Assembly: GCF_003984645.1 (NCBI RefSeq)
Contig: NZ_RWKI01000006.1
Coordinates: forward strand, 124,001-188,000
DNA: 64,000 nt
Source: Variovorax sp. MHTC-1
GTDB lineage: Bacteria; Pseudomonadota; Gammaproteobacteria; Burkholderiales; Burkholderiaceae_C
Direction of reading: 5' to 3'
Shown: positions 21,085 through 35,557 of the stretch, one piece after another
Layout of the letters: each line of letters begins with the position of its first letter
How positions within the stretch are numbered: position 1 is the stretch's first letter
Notes under the pieces: model-generated
What the model saw: the letters and a program-made list of their open reading frames with translations, nothing else
Databases searched by the model: none
What the model was told of the DNA's origin: nothing
Program-made: the position numbers and the translations under genes

Positions 21085-21852
21085 CTAGCCTCGGATCTTG
21101 TAGCCGATGCGCAGCAAGTGGACCGCGATCGCGCTCACGACGAGCCAGGCGCTGCCCACGATCGCCAAGCTCAGCCAGGGGGAGGCGTCGCTGACGCCGA
21201 AGAAGCCATAGCGGAAGCCGTCGATCATGTAGAAGAAGGGATTCAGGTGGCTCACGGTCTGCCAGAAAGGCGGCAGCGAGTTGATCGAATAGAACACGCC
21301 CGAGAGGAAAGTCATCGGCATGATCAGGAAATTCTGGAACACCGCCATCTGGTCGAACTTCTCGGCCCAGAGCCCGGCGATCAGGCCCAGCGTGCCCAGC
21401 ATGGCGGCCCCCAGGAAAGCGAACACGAGAATCCACAGCGGGGCCACGAAGCTCGGCATCGCGAACAGCGCGGTCACCACGAACACGCCCACGCCGACGG
21501 CCAGGCCGCGCAGGATCGAGGAACCCACGTAGGCGAAGAACCAGCCCCAGTGCGACAACGGCGTCAGCAGCACGAACACCAGACTGCCCATGATCTTGCT
21601 CTGGATGATCGACGAGGAGCTGTTCGCAAAGGCGTTCTGCAGCACGCTCATCATCACGAGGCCGGGCACCAGGAAAGCGGTGTAGCCGACCGTACCGTAG
21701 ACCTTGACGTGGTCTTCGAGCACGTGGCCGAACACCATCAGGTAGAGCACCGCGGTGAGAACGGGAGCACCGACGGTCTGGAAGCCGACCTTCCAGAAGC
21801 GCAGCGTTTCCTTGTAGAGCAAGGCACGCCAGCCCAAAGCACCGATCATCAT
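21085..21852 (-). CDS. ABC-2 type exporter permease (YadH-like)
   Basis: Integral membrane permease of an ABC exporter with six hydrophobic segments, about 255 residues. Blocks such as LLYKETLRFWKVGFQTVGAPV, a central FANSSSSIIQSKIMGS, and SGVFYSINSLPPFWQ are typical of the ABC-2 family, closest by eye to YadH. The ATPase gene lies immediately upstream, separated by a dispersed repeat. The start is either of two adjacent ATG codons (21852 or 21849). The substrate is unknown. Confidence 0.9.
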   Translation of the reverse strand: MMIGALGWRALLYKETLRFWKVGFQTVGAPVLTAVLYLMVFGHVLEDHVKVYGTVGYTAFLVPGLVMMSVLQNAFANSSSSIIQSKIMGSLVFVLLTPLSHWGWFFAYVGSSILRGLAVGVGVFVVTALFAMPSFVAPLWILVFAFLGAAMLGTLGLIAGLWAEKFDQMAVFQNFLIMPMTFLSGVFYSINSLPPFWQTVSHLNPFFYMIDGFRYGFFGVSDASPWLSLAIVGSAWLVVSAIAVHLLRIGYKIRG

Positions 21853-21853
21853 G

Positions 21854-21937
21854 TCAGCCCCCAAGCTCGGCACTTCGTGTCCTCGCTGCACCCCGAGGCG
21901 GCGCGAGCTTGCTTGGGGCGGCCCTGCGCTGCGCTCA
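21854..21937. repeat. Dispersed gene-junction repeat, copy 3 (ABC transporter junction)
   Basis: On the minus strand this copy starts at the TGAGC that carries the ATPase stop codon, passes through GGGCCGCCCCAAGC and GCAGCGAGGACACGAAGTGC, and ends with CTTGGGGGCTGAC beside the permease ATG. It is the fullest match to copy 1 at 10915-10993. It fills the spacer between the ATPase and permease genes. Confidence 0.75.
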
Positions 21938-22882
21938 TCTCGCCACCTCCAGCGGCGTTTGCTCGCCGGCCATCAGGTCGATGAACACGTCCTCGAGATC
22001 GGCCTTGCGCATCTCCACGTCTTCCACATCGAGCCCCGCCTCACGAATGGCGGCGAGCATCAGTTCGACCTCGCGGGCGTTTTGTGCCGGCAGTTGCACG
22101 ATGCGGCCCGTGATGCGGGCGTGCTGCGCGAGCGCCCACGGCAGCATGCCGTCGGTCTTGAAGCGCAGCACGTTGCTGGCGGCCGAGCGCAGCAGCTCGC
22201 TCGTGCGGTCCAGCGCGATCACGCGGCCCTGCTTGAGCATCGCGATGCGATGGCACAGCGCCTCGGCTTCTTCGAGGTAGTGGGTGGTCAAGAGCACCGT
22301 GCTGCCCTGCTTGTTGAGCTTGGCGACGAACTGCCACAGCGTCTGGCGCAGCTCGACGTCGACGCCGGCGGTCGGCTCGTCGAGCACGATAACGGGCGGC
22401 TTGTGCACCAGCGCCTGCGCCACGAGAACGCGGCGCTTCATGCCGCCGGAGAGCTGGCGCATGTTGGCGCCGGCCTTGTCGGCGAGACCGAGACTGTGCA
22501 GAAGCTCGTCGATCCAGTCGTCGTTGTTCTTGATGCCGAAGTAGCCCGACTGGATGCGCAGCGACTCGCGAACGTTGAAGAAGGGGTCGAACACCAGTTC
22601 CTGCGGCACCACGCCGAGTTGGCGGCGCGCCTGGGCGTAGTCGCGCTGGACGTCGAAACCATGAACGCTGATGGCGCCGGCGCTCGGCCGCGAGAGGCCG
22701 GCGAGCATGCTGATCAGGGTGGTCTTGCCTGCGCCGTTGGGGCCTAGCAGGCCGAAGAACTCGCCCTCTTCGATCTGGAATGTGACCTCGTCGACCGCGC
22801 GCAGGCCGGGCTTTCCCTGGGCGCGTTGCTGGCGTGAGGCAGGATAGGTCTTGGAGACCGATTGGAAGGAGATCGCGGGCAT
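21935..22882 (-). CDS. ABC exporter ATP-binding protein (YadG-like)
   Basis: ABC ATPase of 315 residues that pairs with the downstream ABC-2 permease. The nucleotide-binding motifs are complete: Walker A LLGPNGAGKTTLISML, signature RQLSGGMKRRVLVAQAL, Walker B VIVLDEPTAGVD, and the H-loop LTTHYLEEAEAL. A C-terminal accessory region of about 80 residues follows. It lies between mlaB and the permease; whether it works with the Mla system is not shown. Confidence 0.93.
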   Translation of the reverse strand: MPAISFQSVSKTYPASRQQRAQGKPGLRAVDEVTFQIEEGEFFGLLGPNGAGKTTLISMLAGLSRPSAGAISVHGFDVQRDYAQARRQLGVVPQELVFDPFFNVRESLRIQSGYFGIKNNDDWIDELLHSLGLADKAGANMRQLSGGMKRRVLVAQALVHKPPVIVLDEPTAGVDVELRQTLWQFVAKLNKQGSTVLLTTHYLEEAEALCHRIAMLKQGRVIALDRTSELLRSAASNVLRFKTDGMLPWALAQHARITGRIVQLPAQNAREVELMLAAIREAGLDVEDVEMRKADLEDVFIDLMAGEQTPLEVAR

Positions 22883-22940
22883 GGGAACCCACGATTTTAG
22901 AGGGCTGGCGCTTTTTCCAGGATTTGCCGGCGAACAGACC

Positions 22941-23213
22941 TTAGGGTGCGGCCGGCAAAAGCCCCGCCACGCCGTACAGCGAGGCCAGTTCGCGCAGGCG
23001 CGACGGCAAGCCCTTCACCGCGAAGCCGCGACCGAGCGCGCTGGACTCGCGCCGGCATTCGAGCAGCACCGCTAGTGCCGACGAATCGAACTGCGCCAAC
23101 GCGCCGGCGTCGACCACGGTGGACGAACCGGCCTGCCCCGCGAGCCCCTGCCTGAGCATGAGCACGCACGCAGGCGCTTCGTCGTGGGTCAGCTTGGGCG
23201 GCAGGACCAGCAT
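22941..23213 (-). CDS. mlaB: MlaB-like STAS-domain protein
   Basis: Small STAS-domain subunit (90 residues) of the inner-membrane phospholipid transporter MlaFEDB. The conserved core SSTVVDAGALAQFDSSALAV includes the DSSALA helix start, where anti-sigma-factor antagonists carry their Ser or Thr, followed by LLECRRES. It is at the end of mlaFEDAC, 16 bases after mlaC, the expected place. Confidence 0.88.
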   Translation of the reverse strand: MLVLPPKLTHDEAPACVLMLRQGLAGQAGSSTVVDAGALAQFDSSALAVLLECRRESSALGRGFAVKGLPSRLRELASLYGVAGLLPAAP

Positions 23214-23229
23214 CGGGCGCTCGTTCCGG

Positions 23230-23880
23230 TCATTTCTTGCCGTTCTGCTTGTTGCGCTCCACCAGCCTGGCGATCAAGCCGTCGATGCCCTTGGCGTTGA
23301 TCTCCTGAGCGAACTGGCTGCGGTAGGTATCGACCAGCCACACACCCAGCACGTTCAGGTTGTAGATCTTCCAGCCGCCGGCTTCGCCCGGCGTCTTCTC
23401 GAGCCGGTAGTCGAGCTGCACCGGGTCGCCGCTGCCCCGGACCTCGGTACGCACCAGCACTTCCTTGTCGTCGGGCGAGCCGCGGAAGGGACGCACGGTC
23501 ACGCTCTGGTCGCTCACCTGGTCGAGCGCGCCGGCATAGGTGCGCACCAGCAGCTTCTTGAATTCTTCCTGGAGACGCTGCTGCTGCTCGGGCGTGGCCT
23601 GGCGCCAGGCCGGGCCCACCGCCGAAGCGGTCATGCGCTGGAAGTTGACGTTCGGCATGATCTTGGTGTCGACCAGGGCCATGATCTTGTTGATGTCGCC
23701 TGCCTTGATCGTCTTGTCGGCCTTGATGGTTTCGAGCACATCGGTCGAGAGACGCTTCACCAGCGCGTCGGGCGCTTCGTCGGCGGCATGGACGGGCCGC
23801 ACGAAAGCGGCAGCGCCCGCGAGCAGCAGGCCGGCGAGCATCAGGCGCCCGAAGGAGCGGCGTTGCAGGATCTGGTTCAT
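23230..23880 (-). CDS. mlaC: Periplasmic phospholipid shuttle MlaC
   Basis: Periplasmic lipid carrier moving phospholipids between MlaA in the outer membrane and MlaFEDB in the inner membrane. The 216-residue precursor has a signal peptide (GRLMLAGLLLAGAAAFVRPVHA) and the MlaC/Ttg2D domain with PNVNFQRMTASAVG, RTYAGALDQVSDQSV and the late block GWKIYNLNVLGVWLVDTYRS. It lies 116 bases downstream of mlaA. Confidence 0.93.
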   Translation of the reverse strand: MNQILQRRSFGRLMLAGLLLAGAAAFVRPVHAADEAPDALVKRLSTDVLETIKADKTIKAGDINKIMALVDTKIMPNVNFQRMTASAVGPAWRQATPEQQQRLQEEFKKLLVRTYAGALDQVSDQSVTVRPFRGSPDDKEVLVRTEVRGSGDPVQLDYRLEKTPGEAGGWKIYNLNVLGVWLVDTYRSQFAQEINAKGIDGLIARLVERNKQNGKK

Positions 23881-23996
23881 CGATAAGTCCCTTGTTTGAA
23901 GTTCAGGTCAAACGACCGTAGCAAATTGGAGAAAAGCTTTGCCTGCACGGTTCCCGCTCGGAGGTAAAGGCCCGCAACGGGATGCAAGCGACCGGC

Positions 23997-24743
23997 TCAC
24001 TCGTTGCCGTCATTCGGCAGGTTGCCGTCATGCACTTCGTTGCGCCTGCGCTGCAGGAAGGCATCGCGCGTGAACGAGTATTTGTCGAGCGCGGCATCAT
24101 CGAGCAATTGGCCCGCGCGCAGCAGGTTGGCTCGGCCATCGATCACGCGCACAAAATACAGCGAGTTGCGCACCGGAATGTCGTTCAACTCGCGCAGCAG
24201 ATCGCCCCGCCGATCGATCGGCCACGCAGCCGTGTCGCGCAAGGTCGACGGTCCGAACAGCGGCAGCACCACGTAAGGACCACTCGGCACGCCCCAGCGG
24301 CCCAAGGTCTGGCCGAAGTCTTCGCTGTGGCGGTCGATGCCGGCTTCGGTGGCGATGTCGAGCAGGCCACCCAGGCCGAAGACGGTGTTGACGTTCACGC
24401 GCATGAAGCTTTCAGCACTGTGCTGCAGCTTGAGCTGCAGCACGCTGTTGACGAAGCTCCAGACGTCGGACAGGTTGCCGAAGAAGTTGTTGACGCCCGT
24501 GCGCACCGGCGAGGGCAGCACTTCGCGGTACGCCGTCGCGGCGGGACGCAGCACTGCGTCATCGACCACGTCGTTGAAGCGTGAAACCCCACGATTGAAT
24601 GGCTCGAAGGGATCGGCCGCATTGGGATTGGGGCCGGTCGCGCAGCCGCTGGCGATGACGAGAAGGGCAAGCGCACCGAGGCGACGCAGAACGGAAGCGC
24701 CGCGGATCGCGGACGAAAAATTAGAAGTGGATCGCGGTTTCAT
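23997..24743 (-). CDS. mlaA: Outer-membrane lipoprotein MlaA (VacJ)
   Basis: Outer-membrane donut-shaped lipoprotein that removes misplaced phospholipids from the outer leaflet. The 248-residue precursor has a lipobox VIASGCATG near residue 35 and the MlaA blocks DPFEPFNRGVSRFND, NFFGNLSDVWSFVN, FGQTLGRWGVPSGPYVVLPLFGPS (shown in pieces) and ARANLLRAGQLLDDAALD-like sequence. Its start overlaps the mlaD stop by 4 bases. Having mlaA inside the mla operon differs from E. coli, where it is elsewhere. Confidence 0.94.
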   Translation of the reverse strand: MKPRSTSNFSSAIRGASVLRRLGALALLVIASGCATGPNPNAADPFEPFNRGVSRFNDVVDDAVLRPAATAYREVLPSPVRTGVNNFFGNLSDVWSFVNSVLQLKLQHSAESFMRVNVNTVFGLGGLLDIATEAGIDRHSEDFGQTLGRWGVPSGPYVVLPLFGPSTLRDTAAWPIDRRGDLLRELNDIPVRNSLYFVRVIDGRANLLRAGQLLDDAALDKYSFTRDAFLQRRRNEVHDGNLPNDGNE

Positions 24744-25228
24744 TTCTTGTTGGCGTTGCCCGACGGCGTGCTGCCCTCGGCCGCCCTGTTATAGAGAAAC
24801 TGACCGATCAGGTTCTCCAGCACGACGGCCGATTGCGTTGCGGTGATGGTGTCACCGGCTTGAAGGTTCTTCTCCTCAGCCCCCGCCTCGATACCGATGT
24901 ACTGCTCGCCGAGCAAGCCGCTGGTCAGGATCTTGAGGGAACTGTCCTTGGGGAAACTGTAACGGCTTTGTAAAGCGAGCGTGACGCTGGCCTGAAAGTT
25001 CTTGTCGTCGAACGTGATCGATTCGACACGCCCGACCACCACGCCCGCGCTCTTCACCGCGGTTTGTGGCTTGAGTCCGCCGATGTTGTCGAAGCGCGCG
25101 GTCACGGCATAGGTCTTCTGGAAGCTGAGGCTCAGCAGGTTGGCCGATTGCAGCGCGAGAAAGAGCAGCGCCGCCGCGCCGATCAGCACGAACAGGCCGA
25201 CCCAGATGTCGTTGTTGGAACGTTGCAT
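24740..25228 (-). CDS. mlaD: MlaD, MCE-domain lipid transporter subunit
   Basis: Membrane-anchored MCE protein forming a periplasmic hexameric ring on MlaFE. The 162-residue protein has one N-terminal membrane helix (WVGLFVLIGAAALLFLAL) followed by the MCE domain (ARFDNIGGLKPQTAVKSAGV through SGLLGEQYIGIEAG). The ATG at 25228 (MQRSNNDIWVG) is the natural start; a long upstream open frame is a shadow of mlaE. It is 20 bases downstream of mlaE. Confidence 0.95.
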   Translation of the reverse strand: MQRSNNDIWVGLFVLIGAAALLFLALQSANLLSLSFQKTYAVTARFDNIGGLKPQTAVKSAGVVVGRVESITFDDKNFQASVTLALQSRYSFPKDSSLKILTSGLLGEQYIGIEAGAEEKNLQAGDTITATQSAVVLENLIGQFLYNRAAEGSTPSGNANKK

Positions 25229-25248
25229 GTATGTGTCTTCCCTATTTA

Positions 25249-26031
25249 CTAGATGCTGAACATCATTGCAGTCAGCAGGAAGTCGAGTCCGAGCACTGCG
25301 AGCGAAGCGGCGACGACCGTCCGAGTGGTAGCGCGGGACACGCCTTCGGGCGTCGGTTGGGATTCGTAGCCCTGCAGCAGCGCGATGAAGGTCACCGTGA
25401 AGCCGAAGACGATGCTCTTCACCACGCCGTTGCCGACGTCGCGCCAGACATCGACGCCGCCTTGCATCTGGCCCCAGAAGGCGCCCGGATCGACGCCGAG
25501 CATCAGCACGCCGACCACGTAGCCGCCGCTCACGCCGACCGCGCTGAACACGGCCGCCAGCAGCGGCATGGTGATCACGCCGGCCCAGAAGCGCGGCGCA
25601 AGGATGCGCTGCACAGGATCGACCGCCATCATCTCCATCGCGCTCAGTTGCTCGCCGGCCTTCATGAGGCCGATCTCCGCCGTCAACGAAGTGCCCGCAC
25701 GGCCCGCGAAGAGCAAGGCCGCGACCACGGGGCCGAGTTCCCGCACCAGGCTCAACGCCACCAGCAGGCCCAGCGCCTCCGAGGAGCCGTAGCGCTGCAG
25801 CGTGTAGTAGCCCTGCAGCCCGAGCACGAAGCCGACGAACAGCCCAGACACCGCGATGATCGCGAGCGAGTAGTTGCCGAGGAAATGGATCTGATCGCGC
25901 ACCAGGCCGAAGCGGCGCAGGCTGCGCGCGCCGCGGAACACCAGGCGCAGGAACAGGCGCGCGCCAAGGCCCAGGTCGGCGAGCTTCGAGCGCGCGGCGT
26001 AACCCACGTCGGCGGGCCGGTACCAGCTCAT
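25249..26031 (-). CDS. mlaE: MlaE, lipid asymmetry ABC transporter permease
   Basis: Permease of the Mla phospholipid transporter, 260 residues, with several membrane helices. Diagnostic MlaE blocks include LVRELGPVVAALLFAGRAGT, EIGLMKAGEQLSAMEMMAVDP (shown here as its start), and RFWAGVITMPLLAAVF. It overlaps the mlaF stop by 4 bases and leads into mlaD. Confidence 0.95.
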   Translation of the reverse strand: MSWYRPADVGYAARSKLADLGLGARLFLRLVFRGARSLRRFGLVRDQIHFLGNYSLAIIAVSGLFVGFVLGLQGYYTLQRYGSSEALGLLVALSLVRELGPVVAALLFAGRAGTSLTAEIGLMKAGEQLSAMEMMAVDPVQRILAPRFWAGVITMPLLAAVFSAVGVSGGYVVGVLMLGVDPGAFWGQMQGGVDVWRDVGNGVVKSIVFGFTVTFIALLQGYESQPTPEGVSRATTRTVVAASLAVLGLDFLLTAMMFSI

Positions 26032-26849
26032 TCGCGCTCTCCGTGGGTGTTGCCGAAGTCGTCCTCGACGCCGACGGCGGGATAGTGGAAATGCACCGGC
26101 CCATCGGGCAGCGCGTTGACGAACTGGTGCACCAGCGGATCGCCGCTCTTGCGCACCTCCTCTGGCGTGCCCTGCGCGGCGATGCCGCCGTTGGCCAGGA
26201 TGATCACGTGGTCGGCGATGCGAAACGTTTCTTCGAGATCGTGCGAAACCACGATGCTGGTCAGCCCCAGCGTGTCGTTGAGCTGCCGGATCAGGCGCGC
26301 CGCGGTGCCGAGCGAGATCGGATCGAGACCGGCGAAGGGCTCGTCGTACATCACGAGATCGGGGTCGAGCGCGATCGCGCGGGCCAGCGCCACGCGCCTT
26401 GCCATGCCGCCCGAGACTTCGCTGGGCATCAGGTGCCGCGCGCCGCGCAGGCCGACCGCATCGAGCTTCATGAGCACGATGTCGCGCACGAGGGCTTCGG
26501 GCAGCCGCGTGTGCTCGCGCAGCGGAAAGGCGACGTTGTCGAATACGCTCATGTCGGTGAACAGCGCCCCGAACTGGAACAGCATGCCCATGCGGCGCCG
26601 CATGGCATAGAGCGCGTCGGTCCCGAGCTTGCCGACGTCCTGGCCATCCACCAGCACCTCGCCGCGCTGCGCGCGCAGCTGGCCGCCGATCAGCCGCAGC
26701 ACGGTGGTCTTGCCGCCGCCGGAGGCTCCCATCAGCGCCGTCACCTTGCCGCGCGGCACGGAGAACGAGACGCCATCGAGGATGGCGCGCTCGCCGTAGC
26801 CGAAGCCGAGGTCGCGAAATTCAACAAGGGAGGTGGTGGATGGGGCCAT
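26028..26849 (-). CDS. mlaF: MlaF, lipid asymmetry ABC transporter ATPase
   Basis: ATPase of the Mla system, 273 residues. Motifs seen are Walker A LMGASGGGKTTVLRLIG, signature SEVSGGMARRVALARAI, Walker B LVMYDEPFAGLDPIS and the H-loop VVSHDLEETFRIAD. Blocks such as RMGMLFQFGALFTDMSVF are typical for MlaF. It is first of mlaFEDACB, and the gltBD terminator lies in its upstream gap. Confidence 0.95.
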   Translation of the reverse strand: MAPSTTSLVEFRDLGFGYGERAILDGVSFSVPRGKVTALMGASGGGKTTVLRLIGGQLRAQRGEVLVDGQDVGKLGTDALYAMRRRMGMLFQFGALFTDMSVFDNVAFPLREHTRLPEALVRDIVLMKLDAVGLRGARHLMPSEVSGGMARRVALARAIALDPDLVMYDEPFAGLDPISLGTAARLIRQLNDTLGLTSIVVSHDLEETFRIADHVIILANGGIAAQGTPEEVRKSGDPLVHQFVNALPDGPVHFHYPAVGVEDDFGNTHGERE

Positions 26850-26854
26850 ATCAA

Positions 26855-26888
26855 CAGAAAAGCCGGGGCGCCTTCAGGCATCCCGGCT
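26855..26888 (-). terminator. Probable terminator of gltBD
   Basis: On the minus strand a hairpin AGCCGGG...CCCGGCT (26882-26888 with 26861-26867) with an inner GCC-TGAA-GGC stem is followed by TTTCTGTTGA, a weak U-tract. It lies between gltD and mlaF. A second, shorter hairpin GGGGC/GCCCC lies nearby at about 26918-26936. Confidence 0.55.
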
Positions 26889-26962
26889 CGCGGTTGCACC
26901 CATGATAAATGAAGCACGGGGCGTGCCCATGCCCCGAAGAGGGGACCTAATCCCTGCCTAAT

Positions 26963-28441
<1,479 letters not shown>

Positions 28442-28475
28442 CGTGATTCCTAGATTTTTTCGTTCTCGTGGGCGC

Positions 28476-33221
<4,746 letters not shown>

Positions 33222-33254
33222 GGCGTGCTCCTTCAATTTTTCGCAGGGAAAAGG

Positions 33255-33283
33255 AGCATATTGCGTTGCACAAACAATGCCAA
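33255..33283 (-). promoter_or_regulatory. Sigma-70-type promoter of gltBD
   Basis: On the minus strand TTGGCA (33278-33283) and TATGCT (33255-33260) are separated by exactly 17 bases. Transcription would begin near 33248, about 27 bases before the gltB ATG. The RAYT-associated motif starts only a dozen bases upstream of the -35 box. Confidence 0.6.
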
Positions 33284-33294
33284 ACACTTTATTC

Positions 33295-33356
33295 GGGGTC
33301 AGATTCCAATTAAATGTTGAGTCTCGAGCTCGGAATTAATTAAGGGACACATCAAA
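33295..33356. repeat. RAYT-linked motif pair (GGGGTCAGATTCC / TTAATTAAGGGACAC)
   Basis: An A+T-rich stretch contains GGGGTCAGATTCCAATTAA (33295-33313) and AATTAATTAAGGGACAC (about 33333-33349), standing out from the G+C-rich surroundings. I recall closely similar strings recurring next to Y1/RAYT transposase genes in beta- and gammaproteobacteria. It lies between gltB and the RAYT gene and may be a remnant of the element end. Confidence 0.55.
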
Positions 33357-33404
33357 ACTCATAGCAAAGGCACCTCGTCGTGCAAACGGGCAGACGGTTT
33401 GAAA

Positions 33405-34097
33405 TCAGTTCCGAGGAGTCGGAGGACGACCCGGCCGAGCCTTCAAAACGCGCCGAGGGGTGGCTCTTTGTAACGAAGCCAGGAAGTCACGATCCCCTGC
33501 GGCCCAACCGTGCAAAGTGGCCTCCGTGAGCGCCGCCTGATCGGCCGTCGGAACGCCGGCACGCACCAAATCGGCATAGGCGGCTTCGCGAGCGAAGGGG
33601 GTGTTGCCCAATGACCAGTAGAGCGGATGCGGGGTCAGCAGCTTGTCGTGCCGCAGCCCGGCGTAGTGCCCATGGCTCGACCACGGGTAGTCGCGCGCCT
33701 CGGGCGCGATGCCGGCGCGCACCGGATTGAGGTCGATGTAGGCCATGCAGGCCAGCAGATAGCGATCGGTCTGGATCAGCGTGGACTTGTAGCGCCCCTC
33801 CCACAAGGTGCCGCTGCGCCCGTGCCGATCGTTGAAGTAGCGCACGTAGCGCCGTCCGATCGCCTGCATCCACTGCGGCAGCCCATCGGCGGTCGACGGT
33901 GTGGCGAGCAGATGGAAGTGGTTGTCCATGAGCACGTAAGCATGCAAGGCGATGCCGTAGCGCGCGGCATTCTCGCCCAGCAGGCCGAGCAGCATCTCTC
34001 GGTCGGCGCGATCGATGAAGATGGCTTGGCGGTTGTTCCCGCGCTGGATCACGTGGTGCGGCTGGTCGGCCAGCGTGAGGCGGGGCAGGCGTGCCAT
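33405..34097 (-). CDS. REP-associated tyrosine transposase (RAYT, Y1 family)
   Basis: Domesticated IS200/IS605-like transposase of 230 residues. The catalytic HUH motif is HFHLL within VLMDNHFHLLATPS, and the nucleophile Tyr is in ACMAYIDLNPVRAG. The start MARLPRLTLADQPHHVIQRGN is the classic RAYT N-terminus (HHVIQRGNNRQ). No second ORF is present. RAYTs are linked to REP palindromes, but no clear REP array is seen here. It is flanked by housekeeping genes on both sides. Confidence 0.92.
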   Translation of the reverse strand: MARLPRLTLADQPHHVIQRGNNRQAIFIDRADREMLLGLLGENAARYGIALHAYVLMDNHFHLLATPSTADGLPQWMQAIGRRYVRYFNDRHGRSGTLWEGRYKSTLIQTDRYLLACMAYIDLNPVRAGIAPEARDYPWSSHGHYAGLRHDKLLTPHPLYWSLGNTPFAREAAYADLVRAGVPTADQAALTEATLHGWAAGDRDFLASLQRATPRRVLKARPGRPPTPRN

Positions 34098-34118
34098 GGC
34101 GCGGGTTCAGCGCATCGA

Positions 34119-34985
34119 TCAGGGCAGACGAAAGCGCGTCGCCAGCAATGACTCGAGGCCGAACTCGGCCAGCAGTTCGCGCAACCGCGTCGCGGCGCTG
34201 GCTTTGCGCTGGCCGATATGGCGCGCGATGATCAACTCGTTCTTCATGCTGTGCTCCCAGCCGACCAGCTCCGTCACCGTGACCTGGTAGCCGTTCGCCT
34301 CCAGATAGAGGCAGCGCAGCACATTGGTGAGCTGGCTGCCGATTTCGCGCGTGTGCAGCGGATGGCGCCAGAGCTCCGCCAGGGGCGTGCGCGACAGCGC
34401 CAGCGCCTTGGTCTGCCGCAGGCAGGCGGCAATTTCGGCCTGGCAGCAGGGCACGAGCACCATGAAGCGCGCCTCCTTCGCGAGGCCGAAGGCGATCGCG
34501 TCGTCGGTGGCGGTATCGCAGGCATGCAGCGCGGTCACGATGTCGATCCGCGCCGGCAGTTCCGTCGCGCCGGCAGATTCGGCCACGGTGAGATTGAGGA
34601 AGGACATGCGCTCGAAACCGAGACGTGCAGCAAGCGTGCGCGACCGATGGACCAGTTCGGCCCGGGTTTCGATGCCGTAGACGTGGCCGCCGCCGCGCCG
34701 GTTGAAGAACAGGTCGTAGATGATGAACCCGAGGTAGGACTTGCCCGCACCATGGTCGGCCAGCGTGGCCTGGGCGCCCTCGCCCGGCAATTCGCACAGC
34801 AGCTTCTCGATGAACTGGAACAGGTGATAGACCTGCTTGAGCTTGCGGCGCGAATCCTGGTTGAGCCGGCCCTCGCGCGTGAGGATGTGCAGTTCCTTGA
34901 GCAACTCGATCGATTGACCGGGGCGCAACTCGCTTTGCAGGTCGATTTCGGCTTTCGATGCGCGGGCGGCGGTCTTGCTGCTCAT
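34119..34985 (-). CDS. SAM-dependent methyltransferase (Methyltransf_32-like)
   Basis: Putative class I methyltransferase of 288 residues. The SAM-binding loop LADHGAGKSYLGFIIYDLFF (motif I) and the HACDTATDDAIAFGL block resemble the Methyltransf_32 family; VPCCQAEIAACL follows. The C-terminus is basic. The substrate is unknown. The ATG at 34985 (MSSKTAARASKAE) overlaps the DUF1415 stop by 4 bases. It lies 21 bases from the RAYT gene. Confidence 0.8.
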   Translation of the reverse strand: MSSKTAARASKAEIDLQSELRPGQSIELLKELHILTREGRLNQDSRRKLKQVYHLFQFIEKLLCELPGEGAQATLADHGAGKSYLGFIIYDLFFNRRGGGHVYGIETRAELVHRSRTLAARLGFERMSFLNLTVAESAGATELPARIDIVTALHACDTATDDAIAFGLAKEARFMVLVPCCQAEIAACLRQTKALALSRTPLAELWRHPLHTREIGSQLTNVLRCLYLEANGYQVTVTELVGWEHSMKNELIIARHIGQRKASAATRLRELLAEFGLESLLATRFRLP

Positions 34986-35557
34986 CGCGCCGCTCCGCCC
35001 GGACCGACATCCAGCGCATCCCACCCTGTGGCGCCGAGCGCCTCGAGGGTCTGGATATTGCGCCCAAAAATGGCCTCGGCATCCGGAAAGGCCTCGACGG
35101 CACGGCTCACGCTGTCTTCGCGCAGCAGGTGCAACGTGGGGTATGGCGCACGATTGGTCGCATTGCTGATGTCCTCGGCCTCCATGCCGGCGAACTGGTA
35201 GTGCGGATGGAAGCTTGCCAGCTGGAACTGGCCATCGAAACCCGCGCGCGCCAATCCGCGCTCGGCGCGGGCCGTGAAATCGTTGAAGTCCAGAAAGTCG
35301 GCCAAGGTGTTCGGTGCGATCAAGAGTGTGGTGTCGCGCTCGGAAGGTTCGCGGGCTGCAAGCTCGTGCGCCTCGACCAGCAGAGCGTCGATCAGGTCGG
35401 CGTCTTCGTTCGGCAAATAGACGGCATAGTGAATCTGCCCTCGAACATGCACCGCCTTGGCGAACGGGCACAGGTTGAGGCCGATCACCGCACGTTCGAG
35501 CCAGCGCTGCGTATCGGCCTGCGCCTGTGCTGCCGAAATTGTGGCACCGGCGCTCAT
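34982..35557 (-). CDS. DUF1415 family protein
   Basis: Protein of 191 residues belonging to the uncharacterised DUF1415 family. Recognisable family blocks are WLERAVIGLNLCPFAKAVHV near the start, LIAPNTLADFLDFNDF, and FHPHYQFAGMEAEDISNATN. No known catalytic motif is visible. It overlaps both neighbours by 4 bases (MFS upstream, methyltransferase downstream). Function unknown. Confidence 0.85.
   Translation of the reverse strand: MSAGATISAAQAQADTQRWLERAVIGLNLCPFAKAVHVRGQIHYAVYLPNEDADLIDALLVEAHELAAREPSERDTTLLIAPNTLADFLDFNDFTARAERGLARAGFDGQFQLASFHPHYQFAGMEAEDISNATNRAPYPTLHLLREDSVSRAVEAFPDAEAIFGRNIQTLEALGATGWDALDVGPGGAAR

Noticed and set aside
33222..33287. 22-codon N-terminal extension of gltB
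   Set aside because: It overlaps the promoter boxes, and the AAGGAG site precedes the ATG at 33221.
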